64,000 nucleotides of DNA from Rhizophagus clarus (GCA_015698045.1 BLAL01000304.1:310001-374000); one strand, 5' to 3'. Shown: positions 1-13,627, counted from the stretch's first letter. Program-made: numbers and translations. The notes: generated by a model not told the origin, from the letters alone.

Positions 1-1273
1 TAAATTTCAATTCATATTTTAAGCGCTGAGAATATTTTTATGTGTAAAAATGCTAATTGTCACCGATTATTATTTGTACTTCTAAATATAGCATGTAAAC
101 CCGGCAAAATAGATTTGATGGTTTTGCTACGAAAAAATTCGCATTTTGAAATTTAATTGTAAATGTTTAAACTTACTCTTACTCTTTAAAGAAATTTAAA
201 ACGGTAGAGTTCTACGATTTATAATTATTCCCTATGACAGATTTCCAACGTCTAAAATAAAATAATTGAAATAATTAATTATTTTCTAAGTAATTGTTTT
301 ACGTTCATTAGTAGATAGAAAGGAAGCTTTCTTCCAAACTATATATTACTTGTATTGTGATTAACATATTACATTAAACTAAGAAATACACTTTACTAAA
401 GTTTGAAATACCATAAGCTATCATGATATGATCATAATTCCCTCACATTAAAAATTTTAACAGGTTACAATCTACATATGAATGGAATAGAGTAATTATT
501 TATTTAAAAAAGAAATATGATTCATTTATTTTATTTCTTTAATTGTTAGAACCAAATATATTTGTAAGAGACGATTGCTTGTTATTTAATAAATAATATT
601 AATATTATTTTTAATATTGATTATTATTATCACAAATTATTTATTAAATAAAAATAAATGAAGACTGTTAGGGCGCTTCTCAGGTTCTCATGAACCACGA
701 TTTATCATTTTAAGTCTTATAACGTTTAATTATAAAAAGGAGGAAAAAATTACGATATGAGCGAGTCCGTGAGAGAGTTTTAATATTTGTTGTATTGAAG
801 TTGAAATAATATTTATGTGTTTATGTACTAGAATGAAAACTAATAGAAACAGATACTATAATTTATTTTTAGAAAGTGTACTTTAAATTTATGCATTTTC
901 ACTTTTCATTATAGTAGTTGAACAAACAATATCACTTTTTTTTGTAAAGATGTTTTATGAACAAATAAAGACTTTAAAAAAGATCACATTAATTTTGATC
1001 AGTTTATTAAGAATGTGATCAAATAAAAATAAAAATAATTTCTTTAATATTACGCATCATTCCTTATAAACTCAAAGATAATCTTCAGAATTGGTTCGGT
1101 TTTTAATTTTCAATATAACGCATTTGACCCTATGTCACGTGCTTGACGAATATCACCTTTATATACTAGTCCTTCGCTGTAATTAAGACATATCTATGTC
1201 AGTCTAGCCCAATTTGGTTAGTAAATTTTTTCTTGCATTTAAACTGCATTTGCGTTTTCGTAAAAACAAAACA
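1..1273. other. 5' flank and intergenic DNA before the Sel1 gene
   Basis: No supported gene is seen. The stretch is AT-rich with stops in all frames. The only suggestive signal is a TATA-like run (TTTATATAC) near 1158-1166, about 110 bases upstream of the ATG at 1274, which would be a reasonable core promoter for the Sel1-repeat gene. This is position-based inference only. Confidence 0.35.
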
Positions 1274-2470
1274 ATGTCTCATTCTCCTTCCGAATCTGAT
1301 GAAAGTTTTTTAAAAAATTTTTTAAGAGATTTTTATCAAAAAATTCTTAATATAAATGACTTTAATACATTTGAAAATACTTTAACCGAATTAATAAAGG
1401 ATGCTAATAAGAATACTGAAACAATTTTAGAATTAATGAAAAATCATAAAGAAAATGAATTTTTGTTTTCTAGTATAATTGGATTTTTTCATCAACATGG
1501 TATAGGTTGTGATGTTAATAAAGATAAATCATTAGAATTATATTTATTATCCAATAATAATAATGATGATGATGATGATAATATTTTAAACCAAAAATTT
1601 ACTCATTTAAATTTATTGGAAAAAAATGAGAATGAATTTCTTATATTACAAAATATTAATAGTATTATTGGAAAATATTTATTATCATTTTTTTATTATA
1701 AAGATATTATTTTGGATATGAGAAATTTAAGTAATGCGAGTGAATCTATAATTAAATATTTAAAATCTGCAAGAAGAGGTGATCCGATCGCTCAATATGA
1801 TTTAGGATATCATTATCAATATGGACTGGGAGTAACGAAAGATTATAAGAAAGCATTTGAATACTATTCTAAATCAGCAAGTAATGGATATTCTAAAGGT
1901 CAAAATAATATAGGTATATGTTATTATTACGGTCTGGGAATATCAATAGATTATGATAAAGCGTTTGAATGGTTTACCAAATCAGCAAATAATGGATGTC
2001 CTTATGGACAACTTAATTTAGGAGAGTGTTATTACCATGGAAGAGGGGTAATAAAAGATTATAAAAAAGCATTTGAGTGGTATTCTAAATCAGCAAAAAA
2101 TGGTTGTGATATTGGTCAACTTAATTTAGGTCATTGTTATGATTATGGATTAGGAGTAAATGAAGATAAAAAGAAATCATTTGATTGGTATTTAAAATCT
2201 GCTATGTTAGGAAATTCAATGGGAAAAAATAATATAGGATGTTGTTATAGAGATGGTGAAGGAGTAAAACAAGATTACGATAAAGCGTTTGATTGGTTCA
2301 TAAAATCAGCTAATGACGGTTGTGATTTGGGTAAATATAATTTGGGAAAATGTTATCATTATGGCATAGGAACTAAAATAAATATTGAAAAAGCTGTTAT
2401 TTGGTATAAAAAAGCTTTAAATGATGGAATAGAACTTGCAAATATTGAATTGAAAAAAATTTGCAACTAA
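1274..2470 (+). CDS. Sel1-like repeat protein
   Basis: An uninterrupted single-exon frame of 398 codons from the first ATG at 1274; the frame is open 60 bases further upstream but with no ATG. The C-terminal half holds six consecutive 36-residue Sel1 repeats (about residues 177-392) with the pattern 'G...gq.nlG.cY.yG.Gv.kDy.KAfeWy.KSA.n', e.g. the unit starting GCPYGQLNLGECYYHGRG. A partial degenerate repeat ('FFHQHGIGCDVNKDKSLELYL') lies near residue 75. Sel1 repeats are TPR-like alpha-alpha hairpins that form superhelical protein-binding scaffolds, often adaptors in signalling. In Glomeromycotina they are often fused to a protein kinase domain; here no kinase motifs precede them, so this is a stand-alone Sel1 protein. 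The partner is unknown. A run of Asp codons (near residue 100) is low complexity. No intron is needed. Confidence 0.85.
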   Translation: MSHSPSESDESFLKNFLRDFYQKILNINDFNTFENTLTELIKDANKNTETILELMKNHKENEFLFSSIIGFFHQHGIGCDVNKDKSLELYLLSNNNNDDDDDNILNQKFTHLNLLEKNENEFLILQNINSIIGKYLLSFFYYKDIILDMRNLSNASESIIKYLKSARRGDPIAQYDLGYHYQYGLGVTKDYKKAFEYYSKSASNGYSKGQNNIGICYYYGLGISIDYDKAFEWFTKSANNGCPYGQLNLGECYYHGRGVIKDYKKAFEWYSKSAKNGCDIGQLNLGHCYDYGLGVNEDKKKSFDWYLKSAMLGNSMGKNNIGCCYRDGEGVKQDYDKAFDWFIKSANDGCDLGKYNLGKCYHYGIGTKINIEKAVIWYKKALNDGIELANIELKKICN

Positions 2471-5400
2471 ATTTTTATATTTTAGTAAGATTGATTCTTG
2501 AGTATACTGACAAATATTTAGGAAATATCCTGGTACGCATTTATAACGATCGGTGTATGTGAGTTTGCTATAAATCATAATGTTGTCACTATTTTATATA
2601 TTACAATAAATTTACACACTTTAACGCGTTGAATAAACTCTAAAACAATTTCAGTTCTTCGCCATTATATTTGTTTTCGTAACTTTCGCAAATTGCATCA
2701 ATTTTTATTAAAAAAATTATTATATTTAATAATTTAGACAATCGCAACAAGGAAAATAGGGAAAAAGTGAATGAAATAGAAAAAAAAAAAATAGGACAAA
2801 AGGCAAAAGACGAAAAAAATAGGCAATCAGCGAAATCATCTGATTTTGATGCTTACGATCGCTAACGCTAATCATAAGGATGCTATAACCACATTATGTT
2901 GCCGCTCTTTTCTAAAATATTTATTTTTCATGTATTTCAATTTCCTGTGGATGTCTGGAATCTGGATGATACAGTCCCTGAGGTTCTTTATCAATCGCCA
3001 AGACACTATCCGGTGGTCGGGGTTTTATGAATTTGGACCACATCGTGGTTAATAATTTTATTAGAAATCAATTCATAATGTGCTTGTAAATAAAACAAAA
3101 ATATTCCAATTTCCACCATCTCGCTTATACCAAAAAGAACTATACACTAATTATTTCGTATTATAATAATGCAAAAAGAGCGAGCGAATCATTTTGTTAA
3201 TCCAACTTAATTTTTTCGGAACCAACAGACGTAATTTTTACCATTACTACTTAATCTAAAATCAATGCTTTTTTTAAGAGAAATTACTAAAAATTCTTCA
3301 GGAAACCGCAAGTAAAATATTTGAAGTATTATTTATTTATACTAGAAAAGATAACAGTTTTCGAAAATGGTAAGAAGAGTTCACAATATATAGGATACGG
3401 ACGTTTAGTTTCATTGCATTATATGTGGAACGTAATCATCATTATAGATAAAAAAAAATTTTTTTCGTAATTTGGTAATTAATGTTGAAAGAATTTTTTG
3501 CAATTTACTGTATCTCGATAGTTCAATGTGAGAGATGGATGGTAAATTATAACAGTGTCCACTATTAACTTCATTTTTGACAAATTTCTTTCTCGTGTGC
3601 TTTTTTTTTCACCTCATATTTTTTTTATTTCATATTTATTTCAGGATAAGGGACATGAAATATCAAAGTCCGTATGAACAGGACGGTCGTAAGCAGTAGA
3701 TTTTAATTCTCTATTCGGGTATAATAATTTTAAAAATAGATTTAGACCAGATATTATTCAAATTACAAATAAAAAATAATTTTTTACCTATAATCGATGA
3801 CTAAATTAACACATATCCAAGCTCTTCTTAACATATTCCCTGAACATTTTATGAAGAAATTTCGAATTTCGATTTTGATAATTCTATTCTGGAATAAACA
3901 AAGGGTTATAATTTGATTGGTTAAATTAGAATTTTAGTAATTTCGCCTTCAAAAGAAAGGTTGGATTTAGATCAAATTATCGGTAACATATAAAAATTTA
4001 CTGTGAAAAAATTAAGCTGGATAACAAAATGTTTCGTTCACCATTTTGCATCATTATAATGGAAAATCATGTATAGCTGGATAATTTCTTTTTGATATAA
4101 GCGAAATGAATACATGTTGAAGAATAAATTGTTCGGAAGAGATTTCTTGAATAGACATTTGATGGTTGGCTAAGTTGTAATCGGTTAAGCATGTATGCTC
4201 CTTTAGCGCAAAATCGATCCATACCATTGTGGCATCCGACTACCTATACACCAATAATCTGTCATTGCAAATGTGAAGACATCATATTAATGTTTAACTC
4301 TGAGGAATATCAAATGTTGCATTAATTTCATGAGTATATTTGTTTTATTTGTTAAAGGTTGAAGTGGACGTTATAAAAGAGTCAGCTAGAGGATTCGGAA
4401 GTACTTCAAAAATGAGCAATTTGAGGAGTATCACGCTCTAAGAAAACCAAACATATGCAATCCAGGCAAAAGTTGATCTAATCGTATATAGAGTTTTCAC
4501 AAGCGTCTTTATATTCAATACTAGTTAGTAATGGACGCTTATTTCTTTCCTTGGACATAAAGTTGAGAACGTTAGTCCAAACCGACTGGAATAAGAAGTA
4601 CGAGTTAGTAATGCTTCAGCTTTCTTTTACCGGAACTAACATATGCATAGAAATGTACCAGTTGTGATAATACTGTACGATTGAAATCACCCATTTTCAC
4701 TTCTCTAGTTTTTTTTTATGCTATCAGCATGTATTCCTTTATTATTAATATACTGCACAAATAAATGTCTAGTAATAGGAAATTCTACACGCTCCTATAA
4801 AGGTGTTACTACCTACATAATATGTATTCGTTTGCGTGATATCACTAATTTTTTTCTATTTACTAATAATTAGAGACTAAACTAAAGCTACCTAAAATTC
4901 TATTAAAATACCGTTGCCCATTAATAACTGTGATTAACTGTTATTCTCCATTTGTTGGTAAATGAGTTATTATGTAATGTTCTAGTAGATTTCTAGGTTT
5001 ATTGATTTGTTAGTATATTTGTAATTAGAAAAACACGGCATAAAAATGCTAAATATACTATTATTAAATATTTGTATTGCTACAATGTATAATAAGGATT
5101 ATTCCTTCCTCCTTTCCTTTCCTTTTTTCTTTTTATTCACTAAATATTCGTAAATCTTCATATATTCCTGAATTATTACGGTTATGTAGTCACCGTCAGA
5201 CTCGACATTCTCATCATCGTTTGATCTTCCGGCTTTTTTTTTTCTCCTTTAACATCCTCTTTTTTCCTCCTTTCTCTTAACAAGTTGATTATTGTTGAAA
5301 TCCGACATTTTTTCATAACGTTTCTTGAGGTGGATGAATTTCGTAAACTCTTCTTATACTTGATCTAATCTTCCTTTCTTTACTTTTCTTCATATTCAAT

Positions 5401-8400
5401 TTGAATTTTCATTCTTAATCCTCACTTGTAATTGGTGGGTCAATTATCAACGACCAAAACGAAAATCAAACGCTTTCATCATCGGGCTTTCGTTTTTTAC
5501 AGTCTTTAGCCTTGTCATATGTTTCAGTCTCGTATTTATTTCGTTTTCCAATTCCCTGGATACATTCTATTTCTCTTGTTCGTTCGTTCATATGAGAAGT
5601 TTTATATTCTGAGCGATGCTTCGAGTAAATTGTTTTATACTTTTCTGTAACACATATACAATCCTCGGCTTTCTAGGGGAAAAAAAATACATAATAATTA
5701 AAGCCTAGCTTTAGATCCGAATCTTTTTACTTTACGACAAAAAGACTGCATGTCTTGCATGTCTCTAATAATTATCATTGGTAACGAAGGAAATACCCCA
5801 TACCCCTATTGCATAATTGATTTACCAATGATTCCTTGTTTAGACATCATATTGAATTTCTTTCTCGTGTAATCATCACTAACAATATGGATATGATGGT
5901 GTAGAGTATTGTCGAAACATATCCGCTTTGCATGAACTATAGACTGCTTAACTATTTTAGAACAAAGCCTCATTATTTCCAGCTTGAAAAATATATACTA
6001 TACAAGATACGAAATAATTATCATAAATCTAAACAATAGGACGGTATCTGTGTTGTTGATGCAAATTCTATATTTGATAAATTTGTGTACGAAGACTTGG
6101 TTTATCCCTTGAAGGCCCTGACTCATACAAGTCTCATAAGAGTGTCACATCTCATTTTACCGAAAATCAAAAAACGGAAGGGACTTTGCGTCGACAGTTT
6201 TCAACTACTGTATATAAAAAATAATATTCACATATTTTATAGAAATGTTCTGTCATACAATATCAGTAATCACATATAAAATTTCCGATTTGTTGATAAA
6301 TGTTACAAATGATAAGACTCGATTGATCATGTGCAATCATGTGTGATAGATTTCTCAAACAAAATTTATAAAATAAAATAAATAAAATTTAATTTATTGT
6401 CTTTGAATAAACGGTTTGCAACAAGTACAGTAAATTAATAAGAAGCAATGAGCGGAATTTAAAGTTGTAAAGCCAAGTCTTTTGCTCTTCAGAACGTGAA
6501 AATTGTACAAATAACCTGTCGTATCAGTGTAATACCGTAAAATCTAGATTCTCTCCTATAAATTTTTATGCAGCATAACTGACTCATACGACTTTAAATT
6601 GACGAATTATATTATCATATCAGATACGGAAAATATATATATTATTGTAGTCAATGAAATGTGTAGCTTTAGCTGTAAGTTTCAGCCTTCCGAAAAGGTT
6701 ACACTTCATGCCAAGCGTATCACCAAAAAAATACTAGATTCAGGTTATTTTTTTTTCAATTTTTTCAGTATGAAGAAATAACGAGTTTTTTAAACAAAAT
6801 CATCGAAAGTTTATGACTGAGTTTAGACGCAAAAAGATTATTTTGATGTCATAGATGATATCAAGATTACTCATTAAATAAATATTTTTAGCGAAAAAAA
6901 AAAAAAAAAAAAAAAAAGATAAAAATAATCGGTAATAAAATTATTTTACAAAGAATTTTATATATAAAAAAAAAAAAAAATTTATTAATTAGGTTTGTAC
7001 AATAAAAAGCGCAGAATGCCAAGATATTCAACATTACATATTTTTTTTTTTTTTTTTTTGTCCCATCAATAAATAAATTACTTTAAAAGAATTAAATTGA
7101 TATAAACATATTTTTTGCTTATTGTTTTGTTTATTATTGGCGTTTAAACAATTTTTTTTTATATTATTATTATATTATAAATCAAAAATCGTTAAAAATA
7201 CATATGAAAAAAAGCAAAAGAACTTTCTTTAAATTATAGTTTGTGAGACAGGACTTTTCCATTAGAATGAAAATCCTGTTATTTATTCCCATTTTTAGGA
7301 AAATTGAAGCTCACGAGTCGTTTTAAGGAACAAATGAAAGTAGTACTACATGAAGTGATGAAGTAATCATTTTATTTCAAGATTTTTCCACTCAAGGGAA
7401 TTGCCGAACTTTTTCAGGTAAATTACGAATTGTTTGATAAAAGTCGGAAATAAACAAATATTCTAAAGTTGCAAGAGCTCGATCATATTAAAAACTTATT
7501 AAATCAAGTTTATGTTATTAACTAATAACGATATAGTTTTAGCGTGCGTTGTTCGTGTCAACGGCGTTACCGATTTTCTTCTATATTAATAATTATCAAA
7601 CCAGATCTGTGAATAAATATTCATTATAGATTGTATTTCAGCCAAAAGAATTTAATTAAAATTCAATTGATGTAAAGTTATTGGACGATATGTTTCTGAT
7701 AAAATATACTGTATCTCATTTTGTCATGTATTTTGTTTGACCTTCGGAATATGTTTTTAATTTAAATAATTTATGACGCAATTAGAACCGCCCATGAACG
7801 AATTTTCCGGGAAAAAATGTTTATATGATTAACGATTTATTTTGAAATCGAAAGAAAAATTATTTCTGTTTTTATTATTAACGTACTATTTAATTTTTTT
7901 AGGTTTAAAAAAAATACAAACTTTAACGAGTAGAACAAATATAAACAAAATTAACATTCTCGTGTAAAAAAAAAAGAAATAATAGTTGTTTGACAATAAT
8001 TCTTCAAAATTTCCTTTGCAGGGTAATTTTTTTGATATATTTTTTATGATAACCGATAAATGTTCTATGGGAAAGTTCCCTGAATGTAGATTAATTTAAA
8101 TGAGCAAATATGATTTGTAGATTATCGACTTGGTATTTTTTTCTTTCTTCTGAAAAGAAGTGTAATTTAAATGACCTAAACGATTATGTTCAGATCGTTT
8201 TATCATGAAAAAAAAAATAATATGTATTTGGCGTGCTTTCAATAAACGCGACATTATTATTTCTCTTCAACAATATATCTTATCTATGCCAATCTTCTAC
8301 TTAAGAATTCTATCCTCGGATTTTTTTTTTTCAATATTAAATGCCAAGAAAAAATGTAAATGTCAACCCTGCATTAAAAATTAGACAAAAAAGTATTAGT

Positions 8401-8726
8401 CCAGAAAAATTTTTTTTTTTTTAGGATTTAATGCACATAATACAAATAATACATGCGTCAATGAATGAATAGATTACACATGTACGATTTCCAATAAATT
8501 TTTTTTTGATTACCTCCTCATTTCAGATGATAAGATCTTAGATTTTTAAATATAAATAAGCTGCCAAAATCCAGAGAATAAAAAAAAAATCAAGTTTCCA
8601 TACCGCAATGCATTCGTGTTGACTATATGGTCCTTTACCATTATTATCTTTATTACCACTAAATGATCCATTACTGCGTAAATATAGTGATCTATTAAAT
8701 TTAGATATCTGCGCATTTGAACCACC
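2471..8726. other. 6.2-kb intergenic region without a supported gene
   Basis: Only short open frames (<70 codons) occur, none with a recognisable domain or conserved splice pattern. It contains long A or T homopolymers (about 6896-6920, 6966-6980, 7040-7060) and a pyrimidine-rich stretch near 5100-5280. A short stretch at 2930-3050 reads like protein in the +3 direction (DVWNLDDTVPEVLYQ) but soon meets a stop, so at most it is a gene relic. Confidence 0.4.
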
Positions 8727-11700
8727 ATGACATCATCTACTAGTAAAAACATTGCGAACGATGATGATCTTACCATCACAGTGAGTGAGAACGACACTCA
8801 AAAAGGTGGCGTATCACAACCTCCTATTATAATAGATAACCTTCGTCCCCTCTCTCGTGAAACTGCTGCTAAGAGATTAGAATCCTATGGTAAAAATATC
8901 GTCTCGACATATAAACCTCTGAAATGGTAAAGCGTCTTCTTTTTCTCATTCAAATTAGCGAGATTTGAAAAAGTGCGCTGAACAGTTTAATAATTTTATT
9001 TATTCTTTTGTAGGTATACTGTCCTTTATAACTCGACTGTTCATCCGTTCAATGTTATTTTGATAGCCCTTGCCATTTTTAGTGGTGCTACGGCTGATTA
9101 TTCCTCGTTGACAATATTATTAACTATGGTTATTCTATCCGTTGGAATTCGTTTCGTTCAAGAATATAAGAGTGAGGTTGCAACTCAAGAATTAAAGAAG
9201 ATGGTTAATAACAATGCATCTGTAATCCGTTTATATTCACCTCCTGACGACCGGTAATTATTTTATTATACATATCAATTTCATACAGATGAAGGAAAAG
9301 CTTTTTTGTAAAATATATTTTTGATTTTTAGTGACCCAAACCATGAAGATATAGAGATGATGGATCGAGGTGAAACGGTCGAAATGGATATTCCAATAGA
9401 AGATATAGTACCTGGTGATTGGATTAAACTTAGTGCTGGTGATCTAATTCCTGGTGATGTCCAGCTGATTTCTTCCAAGGACCTTTTTGTTTCTGAAGCT
9501 TCATTAACTGGCGAATCCATTCCAGTTGAAAAATTTACAACTTTGCAACAGCAACATCCTATTATACCTGATGAATTACCAAAAAATACAAATAATGTAA
9601 AAACGAATCCTTCTGAGCTTGAACAATCTAATCTATGTTTTATGGGCACTTCGGTTGTTAGTGGTACTGCAACTGCTGTTGTCCTGAAAACAGGTCCTAA
9701 TACTTTCTTTGGTAAAATGGCCAAACAACTTTCTTCTCAAAGACAACCCAATGCTTTTCAAAAGGGTATTCGCCGTGTCAGTTATATGTTTGTTTGTATC
9801 ATGTTGGCGATGATGCCTCCAGTATTATTACTTCAAGGACTTTTAAAAGGATCTTGGAAGGATGCAGTATTGTTTGCTGCTGCTGTTGCAGTTGGTCTCA
9901 CTCCTGAAATGCTGGTAAATTATTTTGTCAAAATATTTTGACTTTCCGTAAAAAGATTTCTCTAATAACGCTCTTTTTATTATTAATGTAGCCAATGATC
10001 GTGAACGCAAATCTGGCACGTGGCGCTATTAAGTTATCGAAGAAAAAATGTATTGTAAAGAAACTTGATTCTATTATCAACCTCGGTGGTATAGATATTT
10101 TATGTACGGATAAAACAGGTATAATATTAATTGATCATGATTTGTGTTTATTATTAAAAAAAAAAATATCTAAATCTAAAAAATAATATATTTAGGAACC
10201 TTAACTTGTAACAAAGTCGTGCTCATAGATCATCTTGACTATTTGGGAAATATTTGCCAACTTCCTTTACACTTAGCATATCTAAATAGTTACTTCCAAA
10301 CTGGACTTAAAAACCTCTTGGACGTGGCTGTTATTGAATTCTTTCATAAAGAAAACGTTGATGGAGCTTATCTCTCACAAAAATTTTTCAAGGTCGATGA
10401 GATTCCATTCGATTTTGTCAGAAGAAGAATGTCAGTGATCTTAGAATCCAACAATGATGATAGCCGCTTTTTGATCTCAAAAGGAGCAGTTGACGAAATG
10501 TTGACTTGTTGCACGAACGTTTATGTTGGAAACGGTAACGTTTCATCAGTTGAGACTTTTCCAACCAGTGATATCATCCCTATTACCCCTGAGATTCTAA
10601 AAAATATAAAAGATTTGAACGAAAAACTTAACATTGACGGCCTACGAGTCATAGCAGTTGCATTTAAGGATATGAAAAAATGTTCCGAATTTAATATCTC
10701 CCACGAGAGCGAATTGACTTTAGTTGGTGTTTGCGCATTCTTGGATCCACCAAAACCAAGTACAAAACCTGCTCTTCAAGAACTATTTAAATACAATGTG
10801 GAGGTTAAAGTACTTACTGGAGATTCACCTGCCGTTTGCCGTAAAGTTTGTGAAGAAATTAATCTTCCAGTTAAATCTATCGTAACTACTACTGAACTTG
10901 AAGGTCTTAGTGATGCTGAGCTGGAAGAAATTGCCGAAAAAGGCACAATATTTGCAAAGTTAACTCCTCTTCAAAAGGCAGATATTGTCAATGCATTGAA
11001 AAGACGTAACCATATTGTTGGCTTTTTGGGTGATGGAATTAATGATGCCCCAGCAATTCGTGAAAGTGATTGTGGTATTAGTGTGGATGAGGGAACAGAT
11101 ATTGCGAAGGAATCTGCAGACATCATTTTACTTGAAAAAAGTCTTATGGTACTTGCTGATGGTATAATTCGTGGAAGAATCACTTATGGCAATACAATCA
11201 AATATATAAAAATGGCAATTTCTTCAAATTTTGGTAATGTCTTTAGTGTTTTAATCGCATCTGCCTGGCTTCCTTTCTTGCCAATGCAATCACTCCAAAT
11301 CATATTGCAAAATCTTTTGTATGATATTTCTCAAATTGCAATTCCATGGGATAAAATGGTAAGGTCTATTGAATTAGTATTTATTTTTCTATGGATGATT
11401 TGTAGGATTCAGCGCTTAATATTAAACTTTGTAATTATTAATTATTGCAGGACCCTGAATTTTTGATTCATCCCAAACGATGGTCTCCAAAGGGTATTGT
11501 CAAATTCATGGTTTTCACTGGACCTTGGAATAGTATTTTTGATATGACAACATTTGCTTTCATGTTCTACTACTATAAATGTCAAGATCCAAAAGACGCT
11601 TATAAAGTTAGTCTGTTTCGTAAGTAAACTATTACAATTTTTGTTTTGAAAACTAAGATATAAATTATTATTATCATTATTGTTTTTTTTTGACACTAAT

Positions 11701-12010
11701 TATATTATTTTATGTAGAGACGGGTTGGTTTGTTGAAGGGTTGATCACGCAAACATTGATTGTCCATATGATTCGTACTCCCAAATTTCCCTTTGTACAA
11801 TCAACTGCTTCTTTATCTGTCTGTATGGCCACCTTTACTATCATATGCACTGGCATTATAATTCCTTATACACCATTAAATCATTTTCTGGGCATGGTTC
11901 CATTACCTGGGCTTTATTTTACGTATCTTTTAGCGGTGCTCGTTAGCTATTGGTTTCTCACCAGTTTTATTAAGTGGATATACATTAAAATCTTTAAAGA
12001 ATGGTTGTAA
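8727..12010 (+). CDS. P3B-type (MgtA-like) P-type ATPase, probable Mg2+ transport ATPase
   Basis: Seven exons join in frame: 8727-8926, 9014-9253, 9332-9914, 9992-10118, 10196-11358, 11451-11619 and 11718-12010 (2,775 nt, 924 aa; bacterial MgtA/MgtB are about 900). All introns are GT-AG and 77-98 bp. Across the joins the reading is MgtA-like: 'LTPEML|PMIVNANLARGA', 'DILCTDKTG|TLT' and 'YKVSLF|QTGWFVEGLITQTLIVHMIRT'. Hallmarks present: TGES of the actuator domain (about residue 206), DKTGT phosphorylation motif (Asp about 381), TGDS and the hinge GDGINDAPA (about 662), plus hydrophobic segments M1-M2 after 'HPFNV', M3-M4 around 'PPVLLL...AVGLTPEM' and several C-terminal ones. Family knowledge: P3B ATPases include bacterial Mg2+ importers and plant PH1 of the vacuolar membrane; the ion in this fungus is not shown. 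All catalytic motifs are intact, so it should be functional. It stands alone between a repeat-rich flank and a transposon block. Confidence 0.93.
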
Positions 12011-12330
12011 AATTAGCGAGAGTAATTCACATGATGTAATCTGGGGAAGATTTTTTTTTTTTTTTAAAAAAAAAAAAATCAGTAATCGTTTAGAATTAGT
12101 AAATTGTATTTCATTTAATCTATTTTATATTTTATAAATAAAAAAAATTTTTAAAAATATTTTTCACATTTGATTGGTTAAAATCATGTGATTTCTTAAA
12201 TTCATTATATTAGCCAATCAGAAGCTCATCAACTTCTCATATCCCCACAGGTTTTTTTATATAACCTATAAAATGTCTCGATGCTTTAAAACGATTTTTT
12301 TAAAGACAAATCAATTTCTTATTTTATTAA
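12011..12330. promoter_or_regulatory. 3' flank of the ATPase and a TATA-like promoter remnant
   Basis: Directly after the stop there is a T-run/A-run palindrome (12051-12078) that may mark the transcript end. Near 12260-12272 'TATAACCTATAAAAT' resembles a TATA box; it precedes the open frame at 12331 described separately. Function is not demonstrated. Confidence 0.25.
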
Positions 12331-12594
12331 TTTACAATTAAATATTTTACAAATGATTCTACACGGAATTCGGTAAAAGATTCAGGATTTACCAGACAGG
12401 AAGCAAAGAAGGTCTCTGAAGAAGAAAAAAGGCAGCAAAGAAATCTGATACGGAAATTGAATTGGGTACAGACGAGTGATATAGTGAATAATGGAAAAAT
12501 ATCGACATCAGTTACACAGGTCGGAGACGTGAGCGGAAGTAATTACAAAGGCACAATACAATTAACAAGAGCCGAACAACAAAAAGAAGAATGA
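12331..12594 (+). pseudogene. ATG-less open frame interrupted by a retroelement insertion
   Basis: An open, Lys/Gln/Glu-rich frame of about 80 codons (contains SGFTRQEAKKVSEEEKRQQR and LNWVQTSDIVNN) with no in-frame ATG. The ATG at 12353 lies in another frame. At 12,570 a 547-bp non-LTR insertion begins; without it the frame would continue only a few codons into the flank (TEKFTR, then TAG). No family is recognised. It is probably a decayed gene or element fragment; the TATA-like sequence upstream suggests it once had a promoter. Confidence 0.3.
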
Positions 12595-13117
12595 CGCTCA
12601 GCGAAACGGTCTTCACTCAAACCAAGGAAACCAGAAGAACCACTCGCAAAATAAACGCAATGGTGCTCCTAGTGAAGGTGGTTCCATCGGCAACCACGGA
12701 CATCCTCAAGCAACTATTGACACTGTTGATGAATTAGGGGGATTTCCTTCGATAGTTTCGCCTTTGTTATTTTACTAACTTTTTTTCAGTCGATAATTTT
12801 TAGCTTTTTTATTTTTTTTATTTAGGACCAAAATCGCCTCTTCTGGAGATAGTGTAGTTTTTGCCTAAGGCGTGGGTAGAAGTTTTTTTTTTAGAGCATT
12901 TTTTTTTCTTTTCCTTCTTTTTTTAGATCTAAAACGAGCAACTTTTGTATAAAGATCGCCGACTGAGCTTAACGATCCTTATTTTCCAGTGCGTTTTATG
13001 GGTAGCGATGTTCACTCTTCGGAGTGGGCTTTTACTTTTCTTTATAGCTATTTTTCGTTAGATTAATGGTTCGTTTTGAATGTAATGGTTCGCAATAAAT
13101 AAATAAATAAATAAATA
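12571..13117 (+). mobile_element. SINE-like or 5'-truncated LINE insertion with (AATA)n tail
   Basis: The 3' end is a tandem (AATA)n tail at about 13093-13117. The element is bounded by an 11-bp direct repeat, AATTAACAAGA, at 12560-12570 and 13118-13128, as expected for a target-site duplication by target-primed reverse transcription. The body is less AT-rich than the flanks and has short polypyrimidine runs but no long frame. It interrupts the open frame at 12331. The tail bases overlap the first A residues of the duplication, so the right edge is uncertain by one or two bases. Confidence 0.65.
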
Positions 13118-13627
13118 AATTAACAAGAACTGAGAAATTTACCAGATAGTAGTAACACGACGGAAAATAAGCCACAGAGCAATGATAAGTTACGTAGAAA
13201 CAACGTGACGACGGAAGAGGTGATAAAGTATAGTTGAGAAAATGAAGAGAGAAGAATTAACGTATAAGGCTCTAAGAGAAGATTTAAAAAGACAATTAAT
13301 AAATAGTACTGGATAAGAGACGTGTATGGAAAATAAAGTTAATTTGAAATTTTGAATAGTCCGGATGAGAGGAAGATTTAGAAATTTAAGGATAAGATTT
13401 TTTTTTTCTTGATATAGGTTTGAGTAGGTATTTTGAGTCTGCCTTAAACTTACAAACTAGTAAAAGAGGAAAAATTAACGATCATGATAAAAGGAAGAGA
13501 TTTTTATTAGAGAAAGAAATTTCAAAGGAACAGATGAAACAGATGGTGCTTAGATGAAGAGTTAAATGATAAGGAGCGCGGTAATATAAAACTAGGTGCT
13601 GTAGCATAGCCAAAAAGTTTAGACGTA

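Noticed and set aside
2846..3052. 68-codon frame with protein-like neighbours in another frame
   Set aside because: Too short, interrupted in the better-looking frame, and no family recognised.
9281..9724. 147-codon minus-strand frame
   Set aside because: Antisense shadow of ATPase exon 3.
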